This document shows positions 8,059-15,918 of a stretch of DNA of 64,000 nucleotides, piece by piece; position 1 is the stretch's first letter, and each line of letters begins with the position of its first letter. Position numbers and translations under genes: made by a program. Below the pieces are notes generated by a model. The model was not told where the DNA came from, ran no database searches, and saw only the letters and a program-made list of their open reading frames with translations. Location of the stretch: NCBI GenBank assembly GCA_016293805.1, contig JAEDDI010000002.1, positions 39,995 to 103,994 of the forward strand, read 5' to 3'. Origin of the DNA: Bacillota bacterium. GTDB lineage: Bacteria; Bacillota; Clostridia; Peptostreptococcales; Anaerovoracaceae.

Positions 8059-8604
8059 ATGGAATATATCAAACTTACTGTTTCAGCAGACATCAGCACA
8101 GATGAATACATCAGGGATTATGTTAATATTGAGGAGTTTCTTGGTTTCTGCAGGCAGTGTCCAAACTACGGCAAAGTCTGGTCCTGCCCTCCATATGACT
8201 TTGACCCTATGGAAATATGGAGAAGATATGACCTGCTTCACATCGAGGGAACAGTTATAAAGTTGCCGGAGGAAGAAGTCTGTATCAAAAGAACCCCGGA
8301 AGAAATACGGAGAATTGAAGATGAGATTCTGATGGCCGAAAAGTCACTTCTGTCTGAAAGGCTTTACATAATGGAGGATGAAAATTCACTCAGTCTGTCA
8401 GCCGGATGCTGCACGCTCTGCACCGGATGCACAAGACCTTCAGGAAAAGAATGCAGACATGCGGATAAAATGCGCTACTCTCTCGAATCTCTCGGTGCGA
8501 ATGTCGGGCTGACATGTTCAAAACTTCTTGGAGTTACTCTTGAATGGGTTGCTGAGAATCATCTTCCGCATCAGATATGCCTTATATCAGGACTGCTGAA
8601 ATAG
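8059..8604 (+). CDS. DUF2284 cysteine-rich metal-binding protein
   Basis: This 181-residue cytosolic protein has two cysteine groups. The first, FCRQCPNYGKVWSCPPY near residues 31-47, is the DUF2284 hallmark. The second is CCTLCTGCTRPSGKECRH near residues 118-136, followed by the family ending GLTCSKLLGVTLEWVA. The pattern suggests an Fe-S or zinc site. The biochemical role is not known. It has its own promoter and a terminator shared with the convergent LTA-synthase-like gene, so it forms a single-gene unit. Confidence 0.8.
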   Translation: MEYIKLTVSADISTDEYIRDYVNIEEFLGFCRQCPNYGKVWSCPPYDFDPMEIWRRYDLLHIEGTVIKLPEEEVCIKRTPEEIRRIEDEILMAEKSLLSERLYIMEDENSLSLSAGCCTLCTGCTRPSGKECRHADKMRYSLESLGANVGLTCSKLLGVTLEWVAENHLPHQICLISGLLK

Positions 8605-8630
8605 CTGCCGTATCCGGCAGCTATTCTTAG
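8601..8630. terminator. Bidirectional terminator
   Basis: ATAGCTGCCG and CGGCAGCTAT form a perfect 10-bp stem with loop TATC between two convergent genes; T-rich sequence follows on the plus strand. Confidence 0.8.
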
Positions 8631-8634
8631 TATT

Positions 8635-10617
8635 CTATTCTGTTGTCGAAAGAATTGTATCATATTTTTCAATCTGGCTCACCTTCAGTTCACCTGCTGC
8701 ATTCGGATCAACTTTCTGTTCAAGTGCCAGCAGCGTAGGACTCAGGAAAGTGGTATCAAGTTTTTCCCCGTCTAAGGTAACATAGCTGTACTGGGTGAAA
8801 TTCTGCCCCTTGATATAGTATCTGCTTCCAATCTTTACTATTTTGTCAATCCTGATATCACGAAGCCCCATCTTCAAATCCGAAGCCTTCCATTCAGTTT
8901 CCCCGTATACATAACGCTTTCCGTAAAGCATATCATACCCTAGTGCTTTCAGATTCTTCTTGTAATCATCATCGTTATAGTAGTTCTGGTTGTATGAGAC
9001 CAGCGTTCCGCTGTGTATTCCCAGTCTGTCCAGTACATAGGATCCTATCTGGTATGCATATACATCGTGGTCTTCCTTCTCCATCTCAAAGTTCGACCAG
9101 ATTACATACTGCGTCGCATAAAGCGAACCGCTCTTCATATCTTCCGCCTTCATATCGAGCGCAGGAAGATGGTCTCCGTACATGACAAGAACAACATCCT
9201 CGTCAAACTTCTCAAGCTCGGCAGTAAGGTTCTTTACAAAGTTATCCATGCTGTGAACCATATTCACATAGTATTCATACTGCCACTTCTGCTCCTGGCT
9301 CGGCGCCTCTGTAACCTCTATCTCAGGATTCTGAATAAGCTGCTCTGTCGGATATTTTCCATGTCCCTCTACAGAAATTGTATATACGTAATCCTTTGTA
9401 TCTGTAGATGTGAGCGCTTCCATTATCTCACCGATGAGCACATTGTCCTTCGCCCAGTTTTTAGGAGTTTTCTCTACATTATTCATGTATTCAAGAGCAT
9501 CAAAATCATCAAATCCAAGATTTGCAAACACTTCATTCCGGTTATAGAATACTGCCCTGTGATTGTGAATGGCATGTGTTGAATATCCGAGTCTTTTAAG
9601 GTCAAAAGGAATACTCTCCATAGTCGTATCCCGAAGTACAGACTTGTACGGATACTCTCCGGGACCGAAGAATTTGGCGCTCATGCCTGTAATTGCCTCA
9701 AACTCCGTATTTGCAGTACCTGCGCCAACTGCAGGTACAATGAAGTACCCCGATGAACATTTATCAACAAGGCTCTTGAAATACGGCGCTGCGGTCTTAG
9801 AGGTTTCTATGCATCCGATAAGGTCCGGATCCACAAATGACTCAAGCTGAACAAAAACAATATTAGGATGATCCTCTCTGCTTTCCTTCTCAGCAAGTTT
9901 ATCCATGTTTTCAAGTTCACCGTTTCTGAATATGGACAGTATACTCTCCTCACTGTAATCTTTCGGTTTTGAGATTCCTGTATTGAACCAAGTTGTAATG
10001 AAACTGTATACCACTCCGTTGTCAGCATATCCCTGTGCCAGGTTGCCAAAAAACGAGTCAACTATTCCTGCTCTGATACCGCCTGCCCACGAACCAGCTG
10101 TTACGGCAGCGATTATGATAAATACTGTGAGATTTCTCTTTATTCTGACTTTCGTCTTCTTTTTCGGTCCCTTAATGAAAAGGATTACAAATAATGCGGC
10201 GACAAGAACAATCCCTGCAGCCAGCATTACAATCTGAACCGTTGTAAGGTAATTGGTCAGAATTGAAACTCCGTCCTCAAGCATTGCAAGGTCGTTGATT
10301 GTGAACGGTGTCATTCTCTTGAGAAGAATAACTCCGTTAACCAGCCCGAGCGCTATCCAGATGACAGCGAATATTGAGAACACGAACACTCTTCTCCGAA
10401 AGAGGCTCGCTATTGAAAGCGTAAGAAATATAACCAGTGTATTTATTATAAATACAAGCGGACTTGTGAACATGAACACAACAGCCTGTATAAGGGAATG
10501 CCTGGCAAACGTCTCTATAAACAGTTCAAGTATCACGGCTGCCGCTGCAGTTACCGAAAGGCTGTTCACCCACGGTTTCTCTGCCAGTTTATTTATTGTC
10601 TCTTTAATCTTACCCAT
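8635..10617 (-). CDS. LTA synthase family sulfatase-fold membrane enzyme
   Basis: The 660-residue protein has five N-terminal membrane helices (to about residue 200) and then an extracytoplasmic alkaline-phosphatase-like domain. It resembles LtaS-type enzymes that polymerise glycerol phosphate from phosphatidylglycerol. Visible motifs include PNIVFVQLESFVDP (metal site), GAGTANTEFEAITGMSA (the region with the catalytic threonine), HAIHNHRAVFYNRN and VLVMYGDHLPALD (metal ligands). A further C-terminal stretch of about 100 residues looks like a beta-rich accessory domain. The ATG at 10617 has GGGAGGA 5 nt upstream and overlaps the ksgA stop, so the two are coupled. Substrate cannot be fixed from sequence. 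Confidence 0.88.
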   Translation of the reverse strand: MGKIKETINKLAEKPWVNSLSVTAAAAVILELFIETFARHSLIQAVVFMFTSPLVFIINTLVIFLTLSIASLFRRRVFVFSIFAVIWIALGLVNGVILLKRMTPFTINDLAMLEDGVSILTNYLTTVQIVMLAAGIVLVAALFVILFIKGPKKKTKVRIKRNLTVFIIIAAVTAGSWAGGIRAGIVDSFFGNLAQGYADNGVVYSFITTWFNTGISKPKDYSEESILSIFRNGELENMDKLAEKESREDHPNIVFVQLESFVDPDLIGCIETSKTAAPYFKSLVDKCSSGYFIVPAVGAGTANTEFEAITGMSAKFFGPGEYPYKSVLRDTTMESIPFDLKRLGYSTHAIHNHRAVFYNRNEVFANLGFDDFDALEYMNNVEKTPKNWAKDNVLIGEIMEALTSTDTKDYVYTISVEGHGKYPTEQLIQNPEIEVTEAPSQEQKWQYEYYVNMVHSMDNFVKNLTAELEKFDEDVVLVMYGDHLPALDMKAEDMKSGSLYATQYVIWSNFEMEKEDHDVYAYQIGSYVLDRLGIHSGTLVSYNQNYYNDDDYKKNLKALGYDMLYGKRYVYGETEWKASDLKMGLRDIRIDKIVKIGSRYYIKGQNFTQYSYVTLDGEKLDTTFLSPTLLALEQKVDPNAAGELKVSQIEKYDTILSTTE

Positions 10618-11479
10618 TAAATCCTCCCTCTGAGATTGCTGAAGAAATGGCAGCAAACTCTTCGAGACTGAGTGTCTCTGCTCTGCGAGAACCCTCTATG
10701 CCTGTCTCTTCCAAAACCTTCTTTATATCTTCCTTCGCAGTCCCTCCTGCCCCCACAAGAGAATTGGAGATTGTTTTTCTTCTCTGTCCAAATCCTTTTC
10801 TGATGCAGTCAAACAGAACTTTCGTATCTGGAACCTCCACACGCGGTTTTTCAAGTACATCAAACCTCAGCACTGCAGAATCAACCTTTGGACTTGGCAC
10901 AAAAGCCTCCTTCGGCGCTCTTGCAATCTGTGTCACATCACAGTAATACTGCACCGCAAGAGATATAGCTCCTGCGTTCTTTGATCCTGCAGGCGCCTTG
11001 ATTCTGTCTGCAACTTCCTTCTGCATCATACACGTTACAGATGCAGCCGGCACCCTGTCTTCCAGTATCTTCATTATTATCGGTGTAGTAATGTAATACG
11101 GCAGATTGCCGATAATCCTTATATTCGCATAGTCCTTATTTGCCTCAGCAATACCATTGAGATCAGTTTTCATAATATCCTGATTTATTACATTGAATTT
11201 ATCATATCCCGAGAGCGTCTCCTGCAGAATCGGAATAAGTCTGGAATCTATCTCAACAGCTGTCACCGTCGCACCTATGTCAAGAATCTCCTTTGTGAGC
11301 ACCCCTATGCCCGGACCGATTTCTATGACAAAGTCGTCAGGTCCTATTCCTGAGCCTTCCACAATTTTTTCAATAATATTTCTGTCCGTAAGAAAATTCT
11401 GTCCAAGCGACTTTGCAAACCTGAAATCATGCCTCGTCTTGATATCATTTATTGTCTGTGATGAATACAGTTTCATCAT
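10610..11479 (-). CDS. rsmA: 16S rRNA (adenine1518/1519-N6)-dimethyltransferase
   Basis: RsmA (KsgA) dimethylates two adjacent adenosines in helix 45 of 16S rRNA during 30S maturation. Motifs are complete: KSLGQNFLTDRNIIEKIV, VIEIGPGIGVLTKEIL (SAM binding), the catalytic IIGNLPYYITTPI, and CMMQKEVADRI. It is about 289 aa long. The ATGATG start at 11479 directly abuts the end of the IscB element. I see no ribosome-binding site upstream, because the DNA before the start is the element's terminal hairpin. A TTG-initiated N-terminal extension from 11530 would be encoded by element DNA and is not likely native. Confidence 0.93.
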   Translation of the reverse strand: MMKLYSSQTINDIKTRHDFRFAKSLGQNFLTDRNIIEKIVEGSGIGPDDFVIEIGPGIGVLTKEILDIGATVTAVEIDSRLIPILQETLSGYDKFNVINQDIMKTDLNGIAEANKDYANIRIIGNLPYYITTPIIMKILEDRVPAASVTCMMQKEVADRIKAPAGSKNAGAISLAVQYYCDVTQIARAPKEAFVPSPKVDSAVLRFDVLEKPRVEVPDTKVLFDCIRKGFGQRRKTISNSLVGAGGTAKEDIKKVLEETGIEGSRRAETLSLEEFAAISSAISEGGFNG

Positions 11480-11495
11480 ATAGAACGGTCGGAGA

Positions 11496-11515
11496 CCCGT
11501 GACTTTAGTCATGGG
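11496..11515. repeat. Right-end hairpin of the IscB element
   Basis: On the minus strand CCCATGACT-AA-AGTCACGGG forms an imperfect hairpin. A flanking ACGGTC and GACCGT pair extends it. It lies between the iscB stop and the ksgA start. Confidence 0.75.
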
Positions 11516-11544
11516 AGGAGACCGTAGCAATAGAATATTCTAAG

Positions 11545-12795
11545 CTAAGTCCCTTGTGCGACCTCTCTCCTTTCTGTTAAATATGTTTTTCTCTTCTCCA
11601 GTAGCTTAAGCTTTTTATGGCTTACTCCTGCTGAAAGCTTTGTTCCGTCAAGCGTTCTGATATCAAAGTAACCGTTACTTCTTCTGCCAAAAACGAAACA
11701 CTCTTTACCTTTATACAACACCTTGTCAAAAAGCTGATATCCAGACACATACCTTGCCGCCTGGTTATTTTTCCTGTAGCCGCCCTTACTGATGGTCAGC
11801 TTATGTATCTGCCTGTTATGGCAGCGTACTTTCTTCTGGTAATAGTACTCCTTTGGAGGCTCTGCATTTGGATTTCCGCTGATGCATCTTGCGTCTGTGC
11901 GATGCGACTTCTCAAGTCCTGCACTGATTCTTGCATGTTTTGTGAGATATCCGTATGTCATTTTAACTTCAGGATATATTTCTTTAAGCGCCTCATACAG
12001 AGCCCATCGCATGACTCCCATAAAGGCGGCATCCCTAAATGACATGCCTCTTTTTATGGTCTTCGGCAGTTTTACAGTCCCTTGATGATACCCCGTATGG
12101 CATGTCTCACATAATGTGATCAGATTGTTTGGTGCATTGCCTCCGGTCCTTCTTGACTCTATGTGATGCACATTCAGCACTGAATCTTTGCTCTTTCCCA
12201 TGCAGCACTGGCATGTGTGGCCATCGCGATACAGCACGTATTCCCTCACGTTCCAAAAGCCAAGCTGCTCGCCCTGCTGGTATTCTTCCCCGGCAATCTC
12301 CGGATTCTTAATCTTCAGAATATCAAACTGCGCTGTTTCAACTGTGATTTTGCTTACCGGAAGAATCTCATGCACATTCTCTATGACTCGAAGGTGTGTC
12401 TTTATCTTCTGCTGTACCGACGGGGCAAGCCATCCCTCAGGTCTTCTTCTGTTATCAAACCTTGCCTTGCGATACCGGGTCTTTCGGTTTCGACGTGCCC
12501 GGCGCAGTTCTCTCCGCCCTGAAAGAAGCTTTACAATATCGTTTCTTAGCTCAACCTCGGCCTCATAAAGTACCTTATCTTCCGTCGCAGCAGATACTCC
12601 TATTACCTTGGAGCCTGCGTCAATCCCAAATGATACCGGCTGAACCTTCTCCTCAGCGTGATAGTTAAGCTTAATGGTAAACGGACAGCGATTTACTACT
12701 TTGGCTTTGCCGCTGCTTAGCATTCGCCTTACCTTGCCGAAACGCTGCGTCGGCATAAGTGGCTTTCCGTTATCGTTGATTACATATACCGGCAT
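11545..12795 (-). CDS. iscB: IscB RNA-guided nuclease (OMEGA system)
   Basis: IscB is the ancestor-like relative of Cas9 that uses an omega RNA to cut DNA. This 416-residue protein has the full order of domains. They are the PLMP domain (residues 1-50, GKPLMPTQRFGKVRRML), RuvC-I with Asp59 (FGIDAGSKVIGVSA), an arginine-rich bridge helix (about 93-118), RuvC-II with Glu153 (ITVETAQFD) and the HNH nuclease. The HNH has Cys195/Cys198, His210-His211 and Cys229/Cys232. RuvC-III follows with Asp301 (HRTDARCI), then a C-terminal target-adjacent-motif-recognition region. All catalytic residues are present, so it should be active. The ATG at 12795 has AAGGAGG 9 nt upstream. Confidence 0.95.
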   Translation of the reverse strand: MPVYVINDNGKPLMPTQRFGKVRRMLSSGKAKVVNRCPFTIKLNYHAEEKVQPVSFGIDAGSKVIGVSAATEDKVLYEAEVELRNDIVKLLSGRRELRRARRNRKTRYRKARFDNRRRPEGWLAPSVQQKIKTHLRVIENVHEILPVSKITVETAQFDILKIKNPEIAGEEYQQGEQLGFWNVREYVLYRDGHTCQCCMGKSKDSVLNVHHIESRRTGGNAPNNLITLCETCHTGYHQGTVKLPKTIKRGMSFRDAAFMGVMRWALYEALKEIYPEVKMTYGYLTKHARISAGLEKSHRTDARCISGNPNAEPPKEYYYQKKVRCHNRQIHKLTISKGGYRKNNQAARYVSGYQLFDKVLYKGKECFVFGRRSNGYFDIRTLDGTKLSAGVSHKKLKLLEKRKTYLTERREVAQGT

Positions 12796-12809
12796 AACGT
12801 TTCTCCTCC

Positions 12810-13094
12810 TTAAGTGATTTTTTCTCTTTTGCTGCATTAATGCTGTAAGCCGGATGCAGCATCCGTAAGTTAGCCTTCGCCAATGTTATTGCAGGGTTTG
12901 ACGAATGCAACACTGTTCCTACCCTTCAGAACTGTTTAATCACATTCCGTAGAGCACGGGACTAGGCTATAACATCCCGTGGTACCTATTTCCTGCATAA
13001 CGTAGTGCTCTTGGCACTTAGGCTAGTCAACTAGGGCTGATAGAGTTTAATGCGCAGCATTATTCTTCATACAAGCCCGCGACTTCAGTCGTGG
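12810..13094 (-). ncRNA. Omega RNA (HEARO RNA) of the IscB element
   Basis: The roughly 280 nt between the element's left end and the iscB ribosome-binding site hold no coding sequence but many complementary segments. Examples on the minus strand are GCCCTAGTTGACTAGCC, CACGGGATG with TAGTCCCGTG, and GGATGCTGCATCC. The position (directly upstream of iscB, same strand) is that of the HEARO/omega RNA in known IscB loci. In those systems the guide is the flanking sequence immediately outside the left end, here the 3' end of rnmV. The exact RNA ends are not determined. Confidence 0.8.
13075..13094. repeat. Left-end hairpin of the IscB element
   Basis: On the minus strand CCACGACT-GA-AGTCGCGGG folds as an imperfect hairpin directly after the tetranucleotide TTAC (13098-13095). 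The TGA inside it serves as the rnmV stop codon. Confidence 0.8.
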
Positions 13095-13627
13095 GTAATT
13101 GACTTTCCAGCTGCCTCTTCAAATTTTTCTCTTGTGATTCCGTAGCTGTTCAGTTTTCTCAGGAAAGCCTGAGCATTGCCGTATCCTATTCCAAGATATG
13201 ACCCTGCTGCCTGACGTTTTTCCCTGGAACCCGGGCCGGTCAGTCCTGTACGTACCAGATCATTCATGGTAAATTCATCTTCCTGCACTGCAACCCTTGT
13301 ACATACTTTCGAAAGAGCCTCGACTATAGCCGCAGGCTCCGCATTTTCAATGCCTATATCTCCGTCTTTTATGGCCCTGTCCCTTGTGAGAAAAGCCTCC
13401 TTCGCATCCGGATATCTTTTCAGAACCCTTTTTCTTATCTCAAGACCGGCTCTGTCCGGATCTGTGAATATGATAATACCTTTTGACCTGTAGGCCATAT
13501 CCATTAAATCCCATGTCTCTTTTCTGATACCGTAGCCGTGAGTTTCGATAGTCTCTGCTTCACAGGCTCTTTTTACTGCCGCTGTATCATCTCTTCCCTC
13601 GACTACAATCACTTCTTTAATTATCAT
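13085..13627 (-). CDS. rnmV: Ribonuclease M5 (5S rRNA maturation), 3' end altered by insertion
   Basis: RNase M5 trims the 5S rRNA precursor. The Toprim domain is complete: VVEGRDDTAAVKRA with the catalytic glutamate, IIFTDPDRAGLEIRKRV with the DxD pair, and GDIGIENAEPAAI. The C-terminal M5 region ends FEEAAGKSITHD. The length of 180 aa is close to the usual 185. The last codons (ThrHisAsp-stop) lie across the IscB element boundary, so the original tail was a little different. The ATG at 13627 overlaps the end of the FtsB-like gene by 11 nt, with GAGGAAAAA upstream. Confidence 0.93.
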   Translation of the reverse strand: MIIKEVIVVEGRDDTAAVKRACEAETIETHGYGIRKETWDLMDMAYRSKGIIIFTDPDRAGLEIRKRVLKRYPDAKEAFLTRDRAIKDGDIGIENAEPAAIVEALSKVCTRVAVQEDEFTMNDLVRTGLTGPGSREKRQAAGSYLGIGYGNAQAFLRKLNSYGITREKFEEAAGKSITHD

Positions 13628-14057
13628 CTGAACGTTTTTCCTCATCAGGTGACATATAAAGAATCTCATCAGGATATACCATGTTGAGTTTCTCTCTCAC
13701 CTGTTTTTCTATATACTCGGGATCGTTAACATTCTCCAGTTCCTTCTGCTTGCTGCTCAGAGTCTCCTTCAGTTCCTCCTGCTGCTTTACGAGTTCGTGC
13801 TTCTGCTTTTCAAGTCTGACAATATTTACAGACGATAAAGCTATCGCACCTGCAACAAGGAGAATAATGAGAGCGATAATCACGCGCTTTCTGCTCCTGT
13901 TTTTCTGATATCTGCGTTCAGGAGCCTGCTCCATTATCTCTACTGTCTTCTCGGCTGCCCTGCGGCGCTTCTCCCTGCGCTGCTGACGCGCCTTGTCGAA
14001 ATCCACAACATTGCTGTTCCTGTTAAATTCCCTGCTTCTGCTTCTTGGTTTTGACAT
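13617..14057 (-). CDS. FtsB/DivIC-type septum formation initiator
   Basis: This 146-residue protein has a basic cytoplasmic N-terminus (about 55 residues), one membrane helix (VIIALIILLVAGAIALSSV) and an extracytoplasmic coiled coil (KHELVKQQEELKETLSSKQKELENV). It ends in the family motif DPEYIEKQVREKLNMVYPDE. This is the bitopic layout of DivIC/FtsB, which join FtsL and FtsQ/DivIB in the divisome. The long basic N-terminus is common in Firmicutes. It sits 58 nt after the M23 peptidase gene and overlaps rnmV. Confidence 0.88.
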   Translation of the reverse strand: MSKPRSRSREFNRNSNVVDFDKARQQRREKRRRAAEKTVEIMEQAPERRYQKNRSRKRVIIALIILLVAGAIALSSVNIVRLEKQKHELVKQQEELKETLSSKQKELENVNDPEYIEKQVREKLNMVYPDEILYMSPDEEKRSDDN

Positions 14058-14115
14058 AATTTTTACCTGACTTATAAATTATGAACCTGTAATGTGACTG
14101 ATTTATGAAGATTCC

Positions 14116-15918
14116 CTATAAATAGTTTGCAGGATTCTGCAGTACACCGTTCACTTCTACTTCGAAATGGCAGTGTGCCCCTGTGGAATTTCCGGTATTT
14201 CCTACCCTTGCAATGAGTTCTCCCTGTCCGACTCTGTCTCCTGCAGAAACAAGAAGTGCGCTGCAGTGGGCATAGGTTGTAACCATTCCGTTCTGATGGT
14301 TAATTTTAATGTAGTTGCCGTAGCTGTAGTTATATGTGGCAACAACCACGATACCTCCATCCGCAGCATATATTGGGTTGCCGGCTGCACATGCCATGTC
14401 TATTCCTCTGTGAAGCCTTCCCCATCTCATGCCGAATCCCGATGACCAGTATCCTGCCGGACACGGATTTATCAGATGGCCTGAACCAACATATGACGGT
14501 CTCTTCTTGGTTCCAACATAAATGATCTTCGTTACAGGTTCCCTGACTGTCTCCTCGGATATAACGTTTCTTGATTTCTCAATTCCGTTTTCGCATTCAA
14601 CGACAGCAGTCACTTTAACCTTACCCTTTACACCCTTCTGATGAACCTTTGTGTCTCCTTCATACAAAGAATCTGTTTTGACTCTCTTAACCTTATAATC
14701 CTTCTTTTCAGTGTAGACTTTTGTCTCTTTTGTAACAACAGTTACAAGCGGATCGTTTTCAGACACAAGCACGGTTCCGTCTTCTTTAAGTTTTTCCGAA
14801 AGGTTCGGATTGAGCGCTTTAAGATATGAAGAGCTCATATTGTATCTGTCTCCGATTGTCGACGCTGTGTCAGATAATCTGACATCATATTCCAGAGGAA
14901 TGCCGCCTGCAAGAATCGTATTTTCTGCAGCCTCTTCATTCATCAGTTTACCAATGGTAGTGGTAACATCTCTTGTCGTAACATTCTCCCTGAACCCGAT
15001 ATAGTCGTACTCTGTATCAGAGTCTGTATATCTTGAAAGAATATCCGAAAGGATTTCCTCCGCTGTTTCTTTTGTGTCTACAGTCGCAATGCGCCTGTCC
15101 CCTGCATATATTCCACATGCGGAAGCCTTAGTATCCTGCATGTATGTAAGCTTTGCAAGAACCTCGTCGGCGTCATCTGCATGTCTGTTGAGAATAACAA
15201 CCTTCCTGAAACTGAAGTCCCTGTTTATATCAACCTGTACATCAACACCGTATTCTTTTGTCAGTCCCTTTCCTGCAACCTCAACCACCCTGGATACGGT
15301 TTCCTGGTTCTTGACAAGACCAAGAACCCTTCCGTTATATGAATACTCATATCCTGTAGCATAGTTAAATACCGATATCATACAGATTGCAACGATGGCT
15401 GCGCCTGCCCCGTACCTGACTATGGTCATACGGTTTTCCCAGAGCATTCCGATGCCAAAGACTGCACGTTTTCTTATACGGTAATAAAGGAATGACAGGT
15501 TATCGTATATTATTCCCTGAAGAAAGTCGTGACTTGAAACAAGCTTTGCAGCAAGCATTCCAAGTCCGCCCGGTGTTTCGGCAGATAAAAACGAAGAAAC
15601 CGCTCTCCATGCTTTTTTTGCTGCAACTCTGATGAATCTCCTGTCCTTTTCAAGCTGCTCAAAAGTGATATCAATCCAGTAGTCGCATACATCCTGCATC
15701 CATGCTGCCATGCCGGCAAACTTTCCCATCCTGTCTATTGATAGCGCTTCGGCTGCTTTTCCTGCGGCTTTTTTTGCCCTGCGGCCTGCAGAGTATATCG
15801 CATTTTCAATAAAGCCCGCAGCCTTTACGAACGCATCATCAACACAGTCCTGAAGCTTCTGATTTGCTTTGCGTATCCTGTTTATTCTGTTTTTCTTTAC
15901 TTCCGGTGTTTTAGCCAT
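14116..15918 (-). CDS. M23 peptidase with G5 and LysM-like domains
   Basis: The 600-residue protein has a long cytoplasmic, basic and helical N-terminus, then a single membrane helix near residues 180-200 (GAGAAIVAICMISVFNYATG), placing the rest outside the cell. It then has a LysM-like stretch (YNMSSSYLKALNPNLSEKL), a G5 domain (about 395-470) and a C-terminal M23/LytM domain. This last has zinc-site motifs FGMRWGRLHRGIDMA and HCHFEVEVNG, so it should be an active murein endopeptidase. The ATG at 15918 has GGGAGA upstream and overlaps the preceding gene by 22 nt. A start 11 codons earlier is possible. Confidence 0.88.
   Translation of the reverse strand: MAKTPEVKKNRINRIRKANQKLQDCVDDAFVKAAGFIENAIYSAGRRAKKAAGKAAEALSIDRMGKFAGMAAWMQDVCDYWIDITFEQLEKDRRFIRVAAKKAWRAVSSFLSAETPGGLGMLAAKLVSSHDFLQGIIYDNLSFLYYRIRKRAVFGIGMLWENRMTIVRYGAGAAIVAICMISVFNYATGYEYSYNGRVLGLVKNQETVSRVVEVAGKGLTKEYGVDVQVDINRDFSFRKVVILNRHADDADEVLAKLTYMQDTKASACGIYAGDRRIATVDTKETAEEILSDILSRYTDSDTEYDYIGFRENVTTRDVTTTIGKLMNEEAAENTILAGGIPLEYDVRLSDTASTIGDRYNMSSSYLKALNPNLSEKLKEDGTVLVSENDPLVTVVTKETKVYTEKKDYKVKRVKTDSLYEGDTKVHQKGVKGKVKVTAVVECENGIEKSRNVISEETVREPVTKIIYVGTKKRPSYVGSGHLINPCPAGYWSSGFGMRWGRLHRGIDMACAAGNPIYAADGGIVVVATYNYSYGNYIKINHQNGMVTTYAHCSALLVSAGDRVGQGELIARVGNTGNSTGAHCHFEVEVNGVLQNPANYL

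Larger units (their letters stand above)
11481..13094 (-). mobile_element. IscB-carrying IS200/IS605-type element without tnpA
   Basis: The element is bounded by hairpins typical of IS200/IS605-type ends: CCACGACTGAAGTCGCGGG at the left end (13094-13076) and CCCATGACTAAAGTCACGGG at the right end (11515-11496). The latter sits inside a larger ACGGTC/GACCGT stem. The left end follows TTAC, a known IS608-type target tetranucleotide. It contains a HEARO/omega-RNA region and iscB but no Y1 transposase, so it would move only with help from elsewhere. It is inserted at the rnmV-ksgA junction. The exact right boundary (about 11480-11490) is inferred. Confidence 0.85.

Noticed and set aside
11480..11530. 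A 17-residue N-terminal extension of RsmA starting at TTG 11530
   Set aside because: The extension is encoded by the right-end hairpin of the IscB element and has no ribosome-binding site; the RsmA family starts near the ATGATG at 11479.
11545..12795. Small Cas9 or CRISPR-associated nuclease
   Set aside because: The protein has the PLMP domain and size of IscB, and no CRISPR repeats or cas genes were seen anywhere in the window.
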